NCBI GenBank assembly: GCA_905235825.1
Contig: CAJONH010000160.1
Span: 1-7,264, forward strand
Origin: Candidatus Gastranaerophilales bacterium
GTDB lineage: Bacteria; Cyanobacteriota; Vampirovibrionia; Gastranaerophilales; Gastranaerophilaceae
Direction: 5' to 3'
Length of the DNA: 7,264 nt
This document shows positions 1 to 6,714 of this stretch, piece by piece. The position numbers were made by a program, and so were the translations under genes. Position 1 is the first letter of the stretch. Each line of letters begins with the position of its first letter. The notes under the pieces are model-generated. The model was given only the letters and a program-made list of their open reading frames with translations, searched no databases and had not been told where the DNA came from.

Positions 1-8
1 ACATCCCC

Positions 9-55
9 CCTTTCTCAGTCAATTTCCACCAAATTACTGCTGCACTGAGAGAAGG
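9..55. other. Stem-loop at left edge, two competing pairings
   Basis: CCTTTCTCAGT (9-19) pairs with ACTGAGA-g-AAGG (44-55), giving 11 base pairs with one bulged G at 51. Inside it a second pairing competes for the same left arm: CAGT-c-AATTT (16-25) with AAATTACTG (31-39), around a CCACC loop. No U-run follows on the plus strand, so it is not a typical intrinsic terminator there. It could be part of a structured RNA or mobile-element end extending left of the window. No family was recognised. Confidence 0.4.
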
Positions 56-148
56 ACTTTAACAGTTTGTTCCCTTTATTTAATTATTAATGTGCAATTC
101 AATACGATTATTCTAACATATTTTTAATTTGTTTAAATCTTTAAGGGG

Positions 149-322
149 TCCTGTTTTAGCAGGAGAATGAGGCAGGTGGTCACGAATAATTTGAGCGTGC
201 CTGCTTATAGCATTTATCTAATCTGGTTTCGCACTTTTTAAAGTCACCACTCCCAAATTTCGTTCACACCCTTCGGGCTTATCACGAAATTTGTTCAGCC
301 GGTTTATTACCGGTTAATTTAT
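149..322 (+). ncRNA. Candidate structured RNA region, family not recognised
   Basis: Four consecutive stem-loops lie here. TCCTG (149-153) pairs with CAGGA (160-164). GGCAGG (171-176) plus CACG (181-184) pair with CGTG (196-199) plus CCTGCT (200-205). CAAATTTCGT (254-263) pairs perfectly with ACGAAATTTG (284-293), with an inner CC(UUCG)GG tetraloop on the plus strand. CCGGT (299-303) pairs with ACCGG (309-313) and is followed by TTAATTT. GGTGGTCAC (175-183) could alternatively pair with GTCACCACT (243-251) with one C-C mismatch. The stable UUCG loop and the final hairpin before a U-rich stretch suggest a plus-strand transcript. I checked the motifs I know for tmRNA, SRP RNA, RNase P, 6S and T-box and found no convincing match. 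A minus-strand coding-like frame overlaps the right half, so the stems from 282 onward may instead be incidental. Confidence 0.3.
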
Positions 323-390
323 AAAAATTATCTATTATAAGTAGAGCTTCTTTTGGACGAGAATAATTGTTTTTAACATATTCTTTGTAA

Positions 391-447
391 TTGACAATAA
401 TATCAGACAATGGATAAATATGATAATTATCATATTTAACATATAAT
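391..447 (+). promoter_or_regulatory. Candidate malQ promoter region
   Basis: TTGACA at 391-396 is a perfect -35 match. It is followed after 18 bases by TAAATA (415-420), a weak -10, or after 17 by ATAAAT. Downstream lies a perfect TATAAT at 442-447 that lacks a good -35 at the right distance. Transcription from the second would leave a leader of about 65 bases before the malQ ATG. Which -10 is used cannot be decided by eye. The region also lies inside the possible minus-strand gene remnant. Confidence 0.4.
415..438. promoter_or_regulatory. Perfect 24-base palindrome, candidate operator
   Basis: The two 12-base half-sites (TAAATATGATAA and its exact reverse complement) abut with no spacer, and the core is TGATAATTATCA. 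The site covers the weak -10 of the TTGACA promoter and ends four bases before the perfect TATAAT at 442. It is therefore well placed for a dimeric repressor or activator of malQ. The core resembles Fur/PerR-type half-sites (TGATAAT...ATTATCA) but is too compact for a standard 7-1-7 box. The bound regulator is unknown. Confidence 0.4.
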
Positions 448-519
448 GTATTACTTGTAAAATTTATATAAAAATTATAAAATAAAACTTGTACAGATAG
501 TTATTAAGGATATGTAATT

Positions 520-2436
520 ATGACATTTTGTGAGGAACAAAAAAAATCACCTTTTGCAATGGAAGAAGCAAAAAGCATTTTAAGAGATGCACTAAAAGTT
601 TTAGGAAAGAAACATTTTGCTTTTATTTCACACGCAAACAGTTTTCCTTCCGAATACGGAAAAAATACAGGCTTTGGAACAAGCAACTCTCAAGCCGCAA
701 AAAAATTAATGAACTTTTTATCCGGAGTATTTACCGATATTCAGCTCGGCCCTTCTGGTAAGACAAAATCAATAGATGCTTCGCCATATACGGGTACAAT
801 TTTTTCAAATAATCCTTTGTTTATCGATTTAGAACAATTAACTACGGACGAGTGGCATAATATTCTTTCAACAGATACATATAACGCAATTTGTGAAAAT
901 AATCCCAATAAGAATGAAAACAGAACAGCTTATTCTTATATTTTTAATAAACAGGAAGAAGCATTAAAAGAAGCATTTGAAAACTTTAAAAAGGCTGATT
1001 GTTCCGAATTAAAATCTAAATTTGAAGAATATAAACAAAAAAATGCTTTTTGGCTTGAAAAAGATTCTTTATATGAAGCATTAATCGTTGAACACGGCAA
1101 CGACTATTGGCCGATGTGGAAAAGTGAAACGGATAAATCACTGTTTAATCCGCAAAATGAAGAACAAAAATCACAATATCAGGCAAGAATAGATGAATTA
1201 AAACAAAAATACAATGATATTATCGAGTATTACAGTTTTTGTCAGTTTGTAATATCTGTACAAAACGATAAATCCAGAGAATATGCACAATCCAAAGGCT
1301 TAAAAATGATTGCGGACAGGCAGGTGGCTTTCTCTGACCGTGATAACTGGGCATATCAGGCATATTTCTTAAAAGGCTGGTGTCTCGGATGTCCGCCCGA
1401 CTATTTTAGTAAAGACGGTCAAATGTGGGGCTTCCCCGTTATGGATCCCGAAAAATTGTTCAATGAGGACGGTTCATTGGGTGAAGGCGGAATTTTGATG
1501 AAAGAACTCTACAAAAAAATGTTCACAGAAAACCCCGGCGGAGTAAGAATTGACCACATGGTAGGCTTAATTGACCCGTGGGTATATGTTTCAGGCAAAA
1601 AACCAAAAATAGAAGAAGGTGCAGGCAGATTATATTCTTCTCCCGAACATCCTGTTTTATCACGTTATGCAATTGCAACGGAAGATGAACTTAATCATGA
1701 AGTAGAAGCTGATAAAGAAGAACGCATTTTAAAATTAACGGATGAACAAATAAGAAAATACGGAAGATTGGTAGAAAAAATTGTTATAGGTGCTGCTGAA
1801 GAAGTAGGACTTGATAAAGACAGTATTGTTTGTGAAGATTTAGGCACATTAACAATGCCTGTTGTAAGTGTTATGAAAAAATATGATTTGCAGGGTATGA
1901 AATTAATTCAATTTGTAGTTCCAGAAAAAAGTGAACATCCCTACAGATGTAAAAATATTACTCCAAGAAGCTGGGCAATGGTTGGTACTCACGATAATGA
2001 ACCTATTGCAATGTGGGCAAATGCCACAGTTAATACCGAAGCCGGATATTTAAACGGAAAAAATCTTGCAGAAGACTTATACCCCGATGCATCAGCAGAA
2101 GAAAGAGAACAAATTGCCGTAAGAGTTTCAAAGGATGCACATTTTCTTACTCAATTAAAACTGGTTGAATTATTTGCCTGCAAAGCAGAAAATATTCAGG
2201 TTTTCTTTACTGATTTCTTAGGTTTATATGATGTATACAATCGTCCCGGAACATCAGGCGACAAGAACTGGTCTTTAAGAATACCCGATAATTATGAAGA
2301 AGTATATTGCAATAACCTAAAAGAAGGTAAAGCACTTAATCTGCCGTTAATTTTAAAACTTGCAATTGAAGCAAGAGGTCATGAATTTGCAAATAAACAT
2401 TCCGAAATTATAAAGCGGTTAGAAAGTATAATGTAA
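520..2436 (+). CDS. malQ: 4-alpha-glucanotransferase (amylomaltase), GH77
   Basis: This cytoplasmic disproportionating enzyme transfers alpha-1,4-glucan segments between maltodextrins and releases glucose. It serves maltodextrin or glycogen breakdown. The 638 residues carry the GH77 signature in order: LGP with SPYTGTIFSNNPLFIDL (76-104), CPPDYFSKDGQMWGFP (291-306), RIDH (343-346) with nucleophile D345, EDLG (439-442) with acid/base E439, THDN (490-493) with transition-state D492, and NRPGTSGDKNWSLR near the C-terminus. R343, lost in some divergent GH77 proteins, is present. Compared with the roughly 500-residue Thermus enzyme, it is longer mainly between RIDH and EDLG (about 355-420), where a charged stretch is inserted. 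The ATG at 520 has AAGGA at 506-510, nine bases upstream. An ATG at 512 is followed at once by a stop. The gene stands alone, convergent with ung, so no operon partner indicates the physiological substrate. Confidence 0.93.
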   Translation: MTFCEEQKKSPFAMEEAKSILRDALKVLGKKHFAFISHANSFPSEYGKNTGFGTSNSQAAKKLMNFLSGVFTDIQLGPSGKTKSIDASPYTGTIFSNNPLFIDLEQLTTDEWHNILSTDTYNAICENNPNKNENRTAYSYIFNKQEEALKEAFENFKKADCSELKSKFEEYKQKNAFWLEKDSLYEALIVEHGNDYWPMWKSETDKSLFNPQNEEQKSQYQARIDELKQKYNDIIEYYSFCQFVISVQNDKSREYAQSKGLKMIADRQVAFSDRDNWAYQAYFLKGWCLGCPPDYFSKDGQMWGFPVMDPEKLFNEDGSLGEGGILMKELYKKMFTENPGGVRIDHMVGLIDPWVYVSGKKPKIEEGAGRLYSSPEHPVLSRYAIATEDELNHEVEADKEERILKLTDEQIRKYGRLVEKIVIGAAEEVGLDKDSIVCEDLGTLTMPVVSVMKKYDLQGMKLIQFVVPEKSEHPYRCKNITPRSWAMVGTHDNEPIAMWANATVNTEAGYLNGKNLAEDLYPDASAEEREQIAVRVSKDAHFLTQLKLVELFACKAENIQVFFTDFLGLYDVYNRPGTSGDKNWSLRIPDNYEEVYCNNLKEGKALNLPLILKLAIEARGHEFANKHSEIIKRLESIM

Positions 2437-2461
2437 ATATAAAACTTATTGTAAAATTTCG

Positions 2462-2496
2462 CAAAAACGAAGGAAACCTCCTTCGTTTTTGTTTTT
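2462..2496 (+). terminator. Intrinsic terminator between malQ and ung
   Basis: CAAAAACGAAGGA (2462-2474) pairs perfectly with TCCTTCGTTTTTG (2479-2491) around an AACC loop, followed by TTTTT (2492-2496). It starts 25 bases after the malQ stop. The stem begins with an A-run, so on the minus strand the hairpin also ends in a U-run. It may therefore work in both directions and also end the leuA-ung transcript, whose last stop codon is at 2535. Confidence 0.85.
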
Positions 2497-2534
2497 ATAT
2501 TAGATTTTTGGAAACTTTAAAATAAATTTATTAA

Positions 2535-3242
2535 TTAAATTTTCCAATCAACAGGAGTTAATCCGTTTTGCTTAAGAAAATTATTACATTTTGAAAAATG
2601 TGAACATCCGAAAAAAGCACTAACTCTGCCGTCCATAATGGGAGTTTTATTTGCACTGCCCATATTTGAAGGATGTGATGAACGCAATATCAATATATTT
2701 TTAGCTAAATATTCATTATCTTTTTCAAGAGGAAATTGTTTAAGCATATTTGCCGAATTTCCCCATAACATAATAACCAAAGGCCTATTGCGGTTCATCA
2801 GTTTATTTATTATATCATCAATTACTTCTTCCCAAAAATTAAACCGTTTTTTTAAACTGTTTTTTTCACTGAAAGTAAGAGCCGTATTTAAAAGTAAAAC
2901 TCCGTTTTTTGCCCACGAAGTAAGATTGCCGTTATTATTATCAACTCCGATATCACTTTTTATTTCGGAAAAAATATTTTTTAACGAAGCCGGAATTTTG
3001 CCCGTCTTATTTGAAAAAGCAAGACCGTGTGCATTATTAATATTCGGGTAAGGGTCTTGACCGAAAATAATAACTTTTACACTGTTAAAAGGAGTAATTT
3101 TTAATGCATATAAAACTCCTGAATTTTCAGCTTCAACAGGTAAAATTTGATATTCGGAACGTAAATTTTCTACTTCTTTCATCTTATCTTTAAGATGTTT
3201 TATTCCGCCCCAGTCTTGTTCTATATCTTCCAATTTAATCAT
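2535..3242 (-). CDS. ung: Uracil-DNA glycosylase, family 1
   Basis: The enzyme removes uracil from DNA and starts base-excision repair. The 235 residues match the usual family 1 length. The water-activating motif is GQDPYP (61-66), with D63 as general base and Y65 as the thymine-excluding residue. Many family members have His at position 66, but as I recall Pro also occurs, for example in actinobacterial enzymes. F76 should stack on uracil. N119 in GVLLLNT reads the base, and H190 in HPS is the second catalytic residue. The C-terminal FFGCSHFSKCN...PVDW block is typical. Between HPS and FFGC the DNA-intercalation loop is longer than usual: 18 residues (193-210), where the common form is PLSA-x-RG, and no leucine occupies the usual place. 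The ATG overlaps the leuA stop as ATGA, so translation is probably coupled. Only a weak purine run (GAGAAAG) lies upstream. Confidence 0.93.
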   Translation of the reverse strand: MIKLEDIEQDWGGIKHLKDKMKEVENLRSEYQILPVEAENSGVLYALKITPFNSVKVIIFGQDPYPNINNAHGLAFSNKTGKIPASLKNIFSEIKSDIGVDNNNGNLTSWAKNGVLLLNTALTFSEKNSLKKRFNFWEEVIDDIINKLMNRNRPLVIMLWGNSANMLKQFPLEKDNEYLAKNILILRSSHPSNMGSANKTPIMDGRVSAFFGCSHFSKCNNFLKQNGLTPVDWKI

Positions 3243-4771
3243 ATAATTTCTTTCTCATTTTCAATAATGTTTAAACCATTGAAAATAGCTTTGATATTAG
3301 CCATAAATGTGTTTTCATCACATCCTCTTGAAATAATTGTTTTTCCTTCGGGAGCTTTAAAATACATAATCGTCATACCTGTAGCATCAGAACCCATATT
3401 TAATGCTTTTTGTTCATAATTAATAAATTCAATGTTAAATCCTGCTTTTTGAATAGCTTTAATACACTGGTCTATAGGCCCGTTACCGAATGAAACTACA
3501 TTGTATTCATTACCTTTATACTTAAATTGAAGACGAATTTCTTCATCTGAGAGTTTTTCAATATCAACAAATTTGAAAGCACCTTTAACAGTAAGTATAT
3601 TTTGATAATATATATCAATAATATTACGGGTAGAGAGTTCTCCGATTTTTTCCGCTGCTTCTTTTGCAACAGGAGCAATTCTTTGAGCTTCACCGAGCGT
3701 AATAGGATAACCTGCCTCCGTAATAATTTCAAATATCGCTGTTTTTCCTGATTGAGAAGTAAATCCGAGTTTTTCATCATCTTTTCTTCCGATTAAAGAA
3801 GGATGTATAGGTCTATATGCACCTTTTTCCATATCTTTGGTTTTGATTGCACCGTCCTGATGTATACCGCTCCTGTGAGCAAGTGCTTCAGGCCCTATTA
3901 AAGGTGCTTTTTCATATATCCGGACATTTGACATATCTGAAATTATAAGAGCAAGTTCATATATTTTAGATAAATTAAGAGGAACATCAACTCCTGCATT
4001 ATGCAATGCAACCGCTACTTCATACATATTTGTGTTGCCTGCTCTTTCGCCGAGTCCGTTAAGAGCACATTCTAATTGAACCGCTCCTTTAAAATAGCTT
4101 TCAACCGTGGTTGCGGTTGCCATGCCTAAATCGTTATGATTATGCACAGATATAGTAATGTCTTTGGGCAGTGCATTATATACCTTTTCAACCATTTGAA
4201 CAAATATGGAAGGACGTGTTCTTTCAACTGTATTAGGCAGATTTATAACTGTAGCACCTGCTTTTACTATTTCCTGTAATGACTCTATAACAAAATCAAG
4301 ATTTTCACTGCAATCACCGAAATGTTCAACGGAAAATTGAATTTCACTTTTATTTCCCATAAGTTTTTTTGCGAAACTTACGGCTTCAATTGCTTGTTTT
4401 CTGACTTCCTGAGGAGTTTTATTTAATACATATTCCATATTAAAAGGACTCATAGCAATAAAAGTATGTATTCTCTGTTTTTTAGCCGATTGTATTGCTT
4501 CTGCCGCTTTTTCAATATCATGTTTAATACATCTTGCAAGAGCAGATATAACGATATTATCCGGAGAAATTTGGCTTAAACGTGAACACGCTTCAAAATC
4601 CATTTCGGAAGCTGCGGCAAATCCTACTTCAACACCCTGAACCCCAAGTTCTGTTAAATGATTAAAAATTATTTCTTTTTCCTGTGTATTCCACGGTTTT
4701 TTTAATGATTGATTACCGTCACGAAGCGTTATGTCATAAAAAAACGGTTGTTTTTTAACTGTTTCACTCAT
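3239..4771 (-). CDS. leuA: 2-isopropylmalate synthase family protein (LeuA-like)
   Basis: LeuA condenses acetyl-CoA with 2-oxoisovalerate, the first committed step of leucine synthesis. The 510 residues start with a TIM-barrel of the pyruvate carboxyltransferase (HMGL-like) type. LRDGNQ (16-21) holds R17 and metal ligand D18. E149 lies in FSVEHFGD. HNHND (210-214) supplies metal ligands H210 and H212. NGLGERAGN (238-246) supplies N246, and HRSGIHQDG (299-307) has H304. Residues from about 375 to 500 resemble the LeuA regulatory dimer domain, the usual site of leucine feedback. The motifs are mixed: LRDGNQ recalls type 2 (mycobacterial) enzymes, HNDLG and NGLGERAGN recall type 1, and GFTSQSGKTAI (336-346) stands where GKHSGRHA is usual. 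Citramalate or homocitrate synthase is a less likely alternative. The ATG has AAGGAG (4783-4778) six bases upstream. The stop overlaps ung. Confidence 0.85.
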   Translation of the reverse strand: MSETVKKQPFFYDITLRDGNQSLKKPWNTQEKEIIFNHLTELGVQGVEVGFAAASEMDFEACSRLSQISPDNIVISALARCIKHDIEKAAEAIQSAKKQRIHTFIAMSPFNMEYVLNKTPQEVRKQAIEAVSFAKKLMGNKSEIQFSVEHFGDCSENLDFVIESLQEIVKAGATVINLPNTVERTRPSIFVQMVEKVYNALPKDITISVHNHNDLGMATATTVESYFKGAVQLECALNGLGERAGNTNMYEVAVALHNAGVDVPLNLSKIYELALIISDMSNVRIYEKAPLIGPEALAHRSGIHQDGAIKTKDMEKGAYRPIHPSLIGRKDDEKLGFTSQSGKTAIFEIITEAGYPITLGEAQRIAPVAKEAAEKIGELSTRNIIDIYYQNILTVKGAFKFVDIEKLSDEEIRLQFKYKGNEYNVVSFGNGPIDQCIKAIQKAGFNIEFINYEQKALNMGSDATGMTIMYFKAPEGKTIISRGCDENTFMANIKAIFNGLNIIENEKEII

Positions 4772-4777
4772 TTATTA

Positions 4778-4836
4778 CTCCTTTTGAGCAGCCATTTAAT
4801 ATTTATTATTGTAAAATAAAAATAAACTATGTACAA
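4778..4836 (-). promoter_or_regulatory. Candidate leuA-ung promoter and ribosome binding site
   Basis: On the minus strand, TTGTAC (4836-4831) and TACAAT (4813-4808) are separated by exactly 17 bases. The -10 has five of six consensus bases and the -35 only three. Transcription would begin near 4801, giving a leader of about 30 bases. AAGGAG (4783-4778) lies six bases before the leuA ATG. An 8-base palindrome, AAACGTTT (4835-4842), overlaps the -35 edge. The short leader leaves no room for a leucine attenuator or T-box. Confidence 0.45.
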
Positions 4837-4874
4837 ACGTTTTACACTATCTCCGTTTATTCAAAATTATCAAT

Positions 4875-4907
4875 CCTTAAGATTTTTCGCTATCGCACAG
4901 AATGACA
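4875..4907 (-). repeat. REP-like dispersed palindromic element
   Basis: The minus strand reads TGTCATTCTGTGCGATAGCG followed by AAAAATCTTAAGG. This closely matches the widespread intergenic element GTCATTCTGAGCGAAGCGAA-GAATCT known from many bacterial genomes. It shares the first nine bases exactly and keeps the GCG...AGCGAA core. The imperfect stem (ATTCT with AAAAT, around a GC-GATA-GC tip) is retained. It sits in the 164-base gap between two same-strand genes, the usual place for such elements, and could act as a 3' stabiliser or weak terminator for the upstream gene. Only one copy is in the window, so repetition is inferred. Confidence 0.5.
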
Positions 4908-4935
4908 ATTTGTGTGAACACGCTCCGGCATTATT

Positions 4936-6714
4936 TTATGCAGAAAGTAAGTTTTTGAAAATTTTCGGAGTGTTTTTCTTTTCAATTAACGAAAAGTCGA
5001 GCATGGTTTTTTTTTGCATTTCTTCCTGTTTTTTAGCTTCTGCAACTTTTCTTTCGGTAACACTTCTGGTATAGTTCGGAAGTAAAATACCCAGCATAAC
5101 TAAAGAGAACGTAATATCAGCAACACGGCATAAATTCCTCAGGTTTCGGACTTTTACGCTTGAAACTTCATTTGAAGTTTTTAACTCGGTATTTTTAATC
5201 CAGTTAACAAATTGTTGTATTTTGTATTTGGCTTGAACAACCGCATTTGATTCGCCTTCTTTAATCACCGGTTTTGCTATTGTTTTTTTACGATTAAGAA
5301 GAACAACTTCTTCACCTATAATTTCTTTTCCTGCTTTAGTTTGAGAGAACATTTCAATTGCTGAGGCAGCACCTTTTTTAGCATAATCGCCTAAAAAATA
5401 TAAACCCGAAAATGATGCCATATCTCTGATTGTTGTTTCACGAAGCTCATTTCCATCTTCTGCAGCCATCATTCGGCTTGCAAAAGTAGCGGCAGCAATC
5501 CAGCGGCATTGGTCAAGAGTAGGGAATTTACCCACAAACTGGAACATTTTTTCTGTAGGTTTTTTCATCATGGATAAAGCAGCTAAACCAAACATGCCGG
5601 AAGCAGCAAGCAGTCTTTTCCCTAAAAATTCTTTTTTCTCCTTTTCATCCATTTTTTTAGCGGTATTTTTTTTACCAAAATCTTTATATATGGGAGCACC
5701 TTCCGCATTAAATTGTTTTCTTGTAATTGCTCTGTTAATAGTCTGCATGCTGACTGCAATACTTAATGTAATACCGAGTCCTATAAAACTTTTTTTGTTT
5801 ACAAACCCTTTTAATGCTTCTCCATACTTGTCAATAGCTGCTGAAACTTCACCTTTTGTAAGAGTTTCAACACTTTTATTTAACGATAAAGCCGTTTTTT
5901 GTTTTACATCGTTGAATTTATCACCCAAATCAACAATATCACGCAGAGTATGTTCTAAATCGGCATTTGATTTCCAAATCGGTATTGTTTTCGTTTTAGC
6001 TCTTAATTTGCTATTATTGCTTGTAACTGTTTCAATATCATCAGATTTTCCAAATTCTAATATGTTTTCTGCTTTAGTTAAGCCTGTAAGTTTATCTTTT
6101 GCCTGTTTTAAAAGTTCATTTCTTTGCGGACCTTTTTTTGAAACGGCATTTGTAATATCATCTACCGCACTTATAAATTCAGGCTTATCAGCATGCGACT
6201 CATAATTAACCCAATTATTTCCGTCAAGTCCTCTTAATGACGTTAAAGAAGTTTTAACATATTCTCTTGTTGAATTTGTGTTTTTATAAATATCCTTAAA
6301 TTTATCTATAGCATCGCTGTTTGCCCACGAGCCTGCCGCATTAGTATCCATAAGATTTTTGTCTTTGGGTAGAAGTTTTGCAACTCCCCATACAATGCCG
6401 CTTGGAATAAGACAATTTACAAAGAGTCCTGAAAATTCACGTCGGAAGGTTTCAAGCGAAGCCGCCAAACTTGTTTTTAAATCTACAACGGTTCTTGGAA
6501 TGTTTGTTGAAACAGTATCAACAAATGCAACCTGAATCATTGCATTTTTATCAAGTCCGGTAAAAACTTTATCCAAAGCATTAAAAGTTATATCTACAGG
6601 GCCCTTAAAACTTTGTTTTAAAGGCATATTTCTATTCTCCCGATTATTTCCGACGGCAGTATAATTTGACTGTTTTATTTGATTTTTATAAACGTCTGCT
6701 TGTGATATTTCCAA
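4936..6714 (-). CDS. Uncharacterised membrane-associated protein, 592 residues
   Basis: No known family was recognised. The N-terminus (1-33) is polar and rich in Asn/Gln, followed by SFKGPVDITF (35-44) and VDTVSTNIPRTVVDLK (65-80). Hydrophobic segments occur at about 95-114, 309-328, 366-383 and 533-548. Those at 95-114 and 309-328 are good membrane-helix candidates. A long charged, helix-prone soluble stretch (about 130-308) separates the first two, and 549-580 is strongly charged and possibly coiled-coil. There is no signal peptide. Two positions carry conserved-looking signatures: TFRREFSGLFV (89-99) and CRWIAAATFASRMMA (403-417). The 'SFKG' start and 'IPRT..D' stretch recall lineage-specific proteins of gut Melainabacteria (memory-based inference). 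The start is TTG at 6714 with AAGG nine bases upstream and an in-frame TAG just before. ATG at codon 30 (6627), preceded by GGGAG, is a real alternative. Confidence 0.8.
   Translation of the reverse strand: MEISQADVYKNQIKQSNYTAVGNNRENRNMPLKQSFKGPVDITFNALDKVFTGLDKNAMIQVAFVDTVSTNIPRTVVDLKTSLAASLETFRREFSGLFVNCLIPSGIVWGVAKLLPKDKNLMDTNAAGSWANSDAIDKFKDIYKNTNSTREYVKTSLTSLRGLDGNNWVNYESHADKPEFISAVDDITNAVSKKGPQRNELLKQAKDKLTGLTKAENILEFGKSDDIETVTSNNSKLRAKTKTIPIWKSNADLEHTLRDIVDLGDKFNDVKQKTALSLNKSVETLTKGEVSAAIDKYGEALKGFVNKKSFIGLGITLSIAVSMQTINRAITRKQFNAEGAPIYKDFGKKNTAKKMDEKEKKEFLGKRLLAASGMFGLAALSMMKKPTEKMFQFVGKFPTLDQCRWIAAATFASRMMAAEDGNELRETTIRDMASFSGLYFLGDYAKKGAASAIEMFSQTKAGKEIIGEEVVLLNRKKTIAKPVIKEGESNAVVQAKYKIQQFVNWIKNTELKTSNEVSSVKVRNLRNLCRVADITFSLVMLGILLPNYTRSVTERKVAEAKKQEEMQKKTMLDFSLIEKKNTPKIFKNLLSA

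Larger units (their letters stand above)
282..500 (-). pseudogene. Coding-like C-terminal fragment without a usable start
   Basis: The minus strand stays open for 72 codons, from just after a TAA at 503-501 down to a TGA at 284-282. The second half reads like real protein: it includes the segment YKEYVKNNYSRPKEALLIID, followed about ten residues later by LTGNKPAEQIS at the end. Many codons follow the purine-any-pyrimidine pattern. There is no in-frame ATG. The only TTG (410-408) has no Shine-Dalgarno site before it, and the frame runs into the promoter region of the divergent malQ. I therefore read it as the remaining 3' end of a decayed gene. A chance open frame in AT-rich DNA or a small gene with an unusual start remain possible. 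The product is not recognised. Confidence 0.3.

Noticed and set aside
171..205. T-box-like antiterminator (GGTGG bulge with flanking CAGG/CCTG)
   Set aside because: The bulge reads TGGTCAC instead of the conserved TGGNACC, no specifier stem was found, and the next gene is malQ, not an amino-acid gene.
113..217. Minus-strand open frame of 34 residues (includes HAQIIRDHLPHSPAKTG)
   Set aside because: It is short, bounded by stops, lacks a start codon, and overlaps the stem-loop region. Several frames here look equally protein-like, so none can be preferred.
2510..2545. Inverted repeat GGAAA...TTTCC at the end of ung
   Set aside because: It is almost entirely A/T inside, overlaps the ung stop codon, and is much weaker than the 13-bp terminator beside it.
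2638..3051. Plus-strand open frame of 137 codons
   Set aside because: It is antisense to ung, whose catalytic motifs are all present on the minus strand. It is a shadow frame.
4772..4830. Leucine attenuator or leader peptide upstream of leuA
   Set aside because: The leader predicted from the candidate promoter is only about 30 bases, with no Leu-codon run and no terminator hairpin.
4829..5074. Plus-strand open frame of 81 codons
   Set aside because: Its start lies in the leuA promoter and REP-like element and the rest is antisense to the C-terminus of the 592-residue protein. It has no Shine-Dalgarno site.
5570..6205. Plus-strand open frame of 211 codons
   Set aside because: It is entirely antisense to the 592-residue gene, with no ribosome site or recognisable motif. 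It is a shadow frame.
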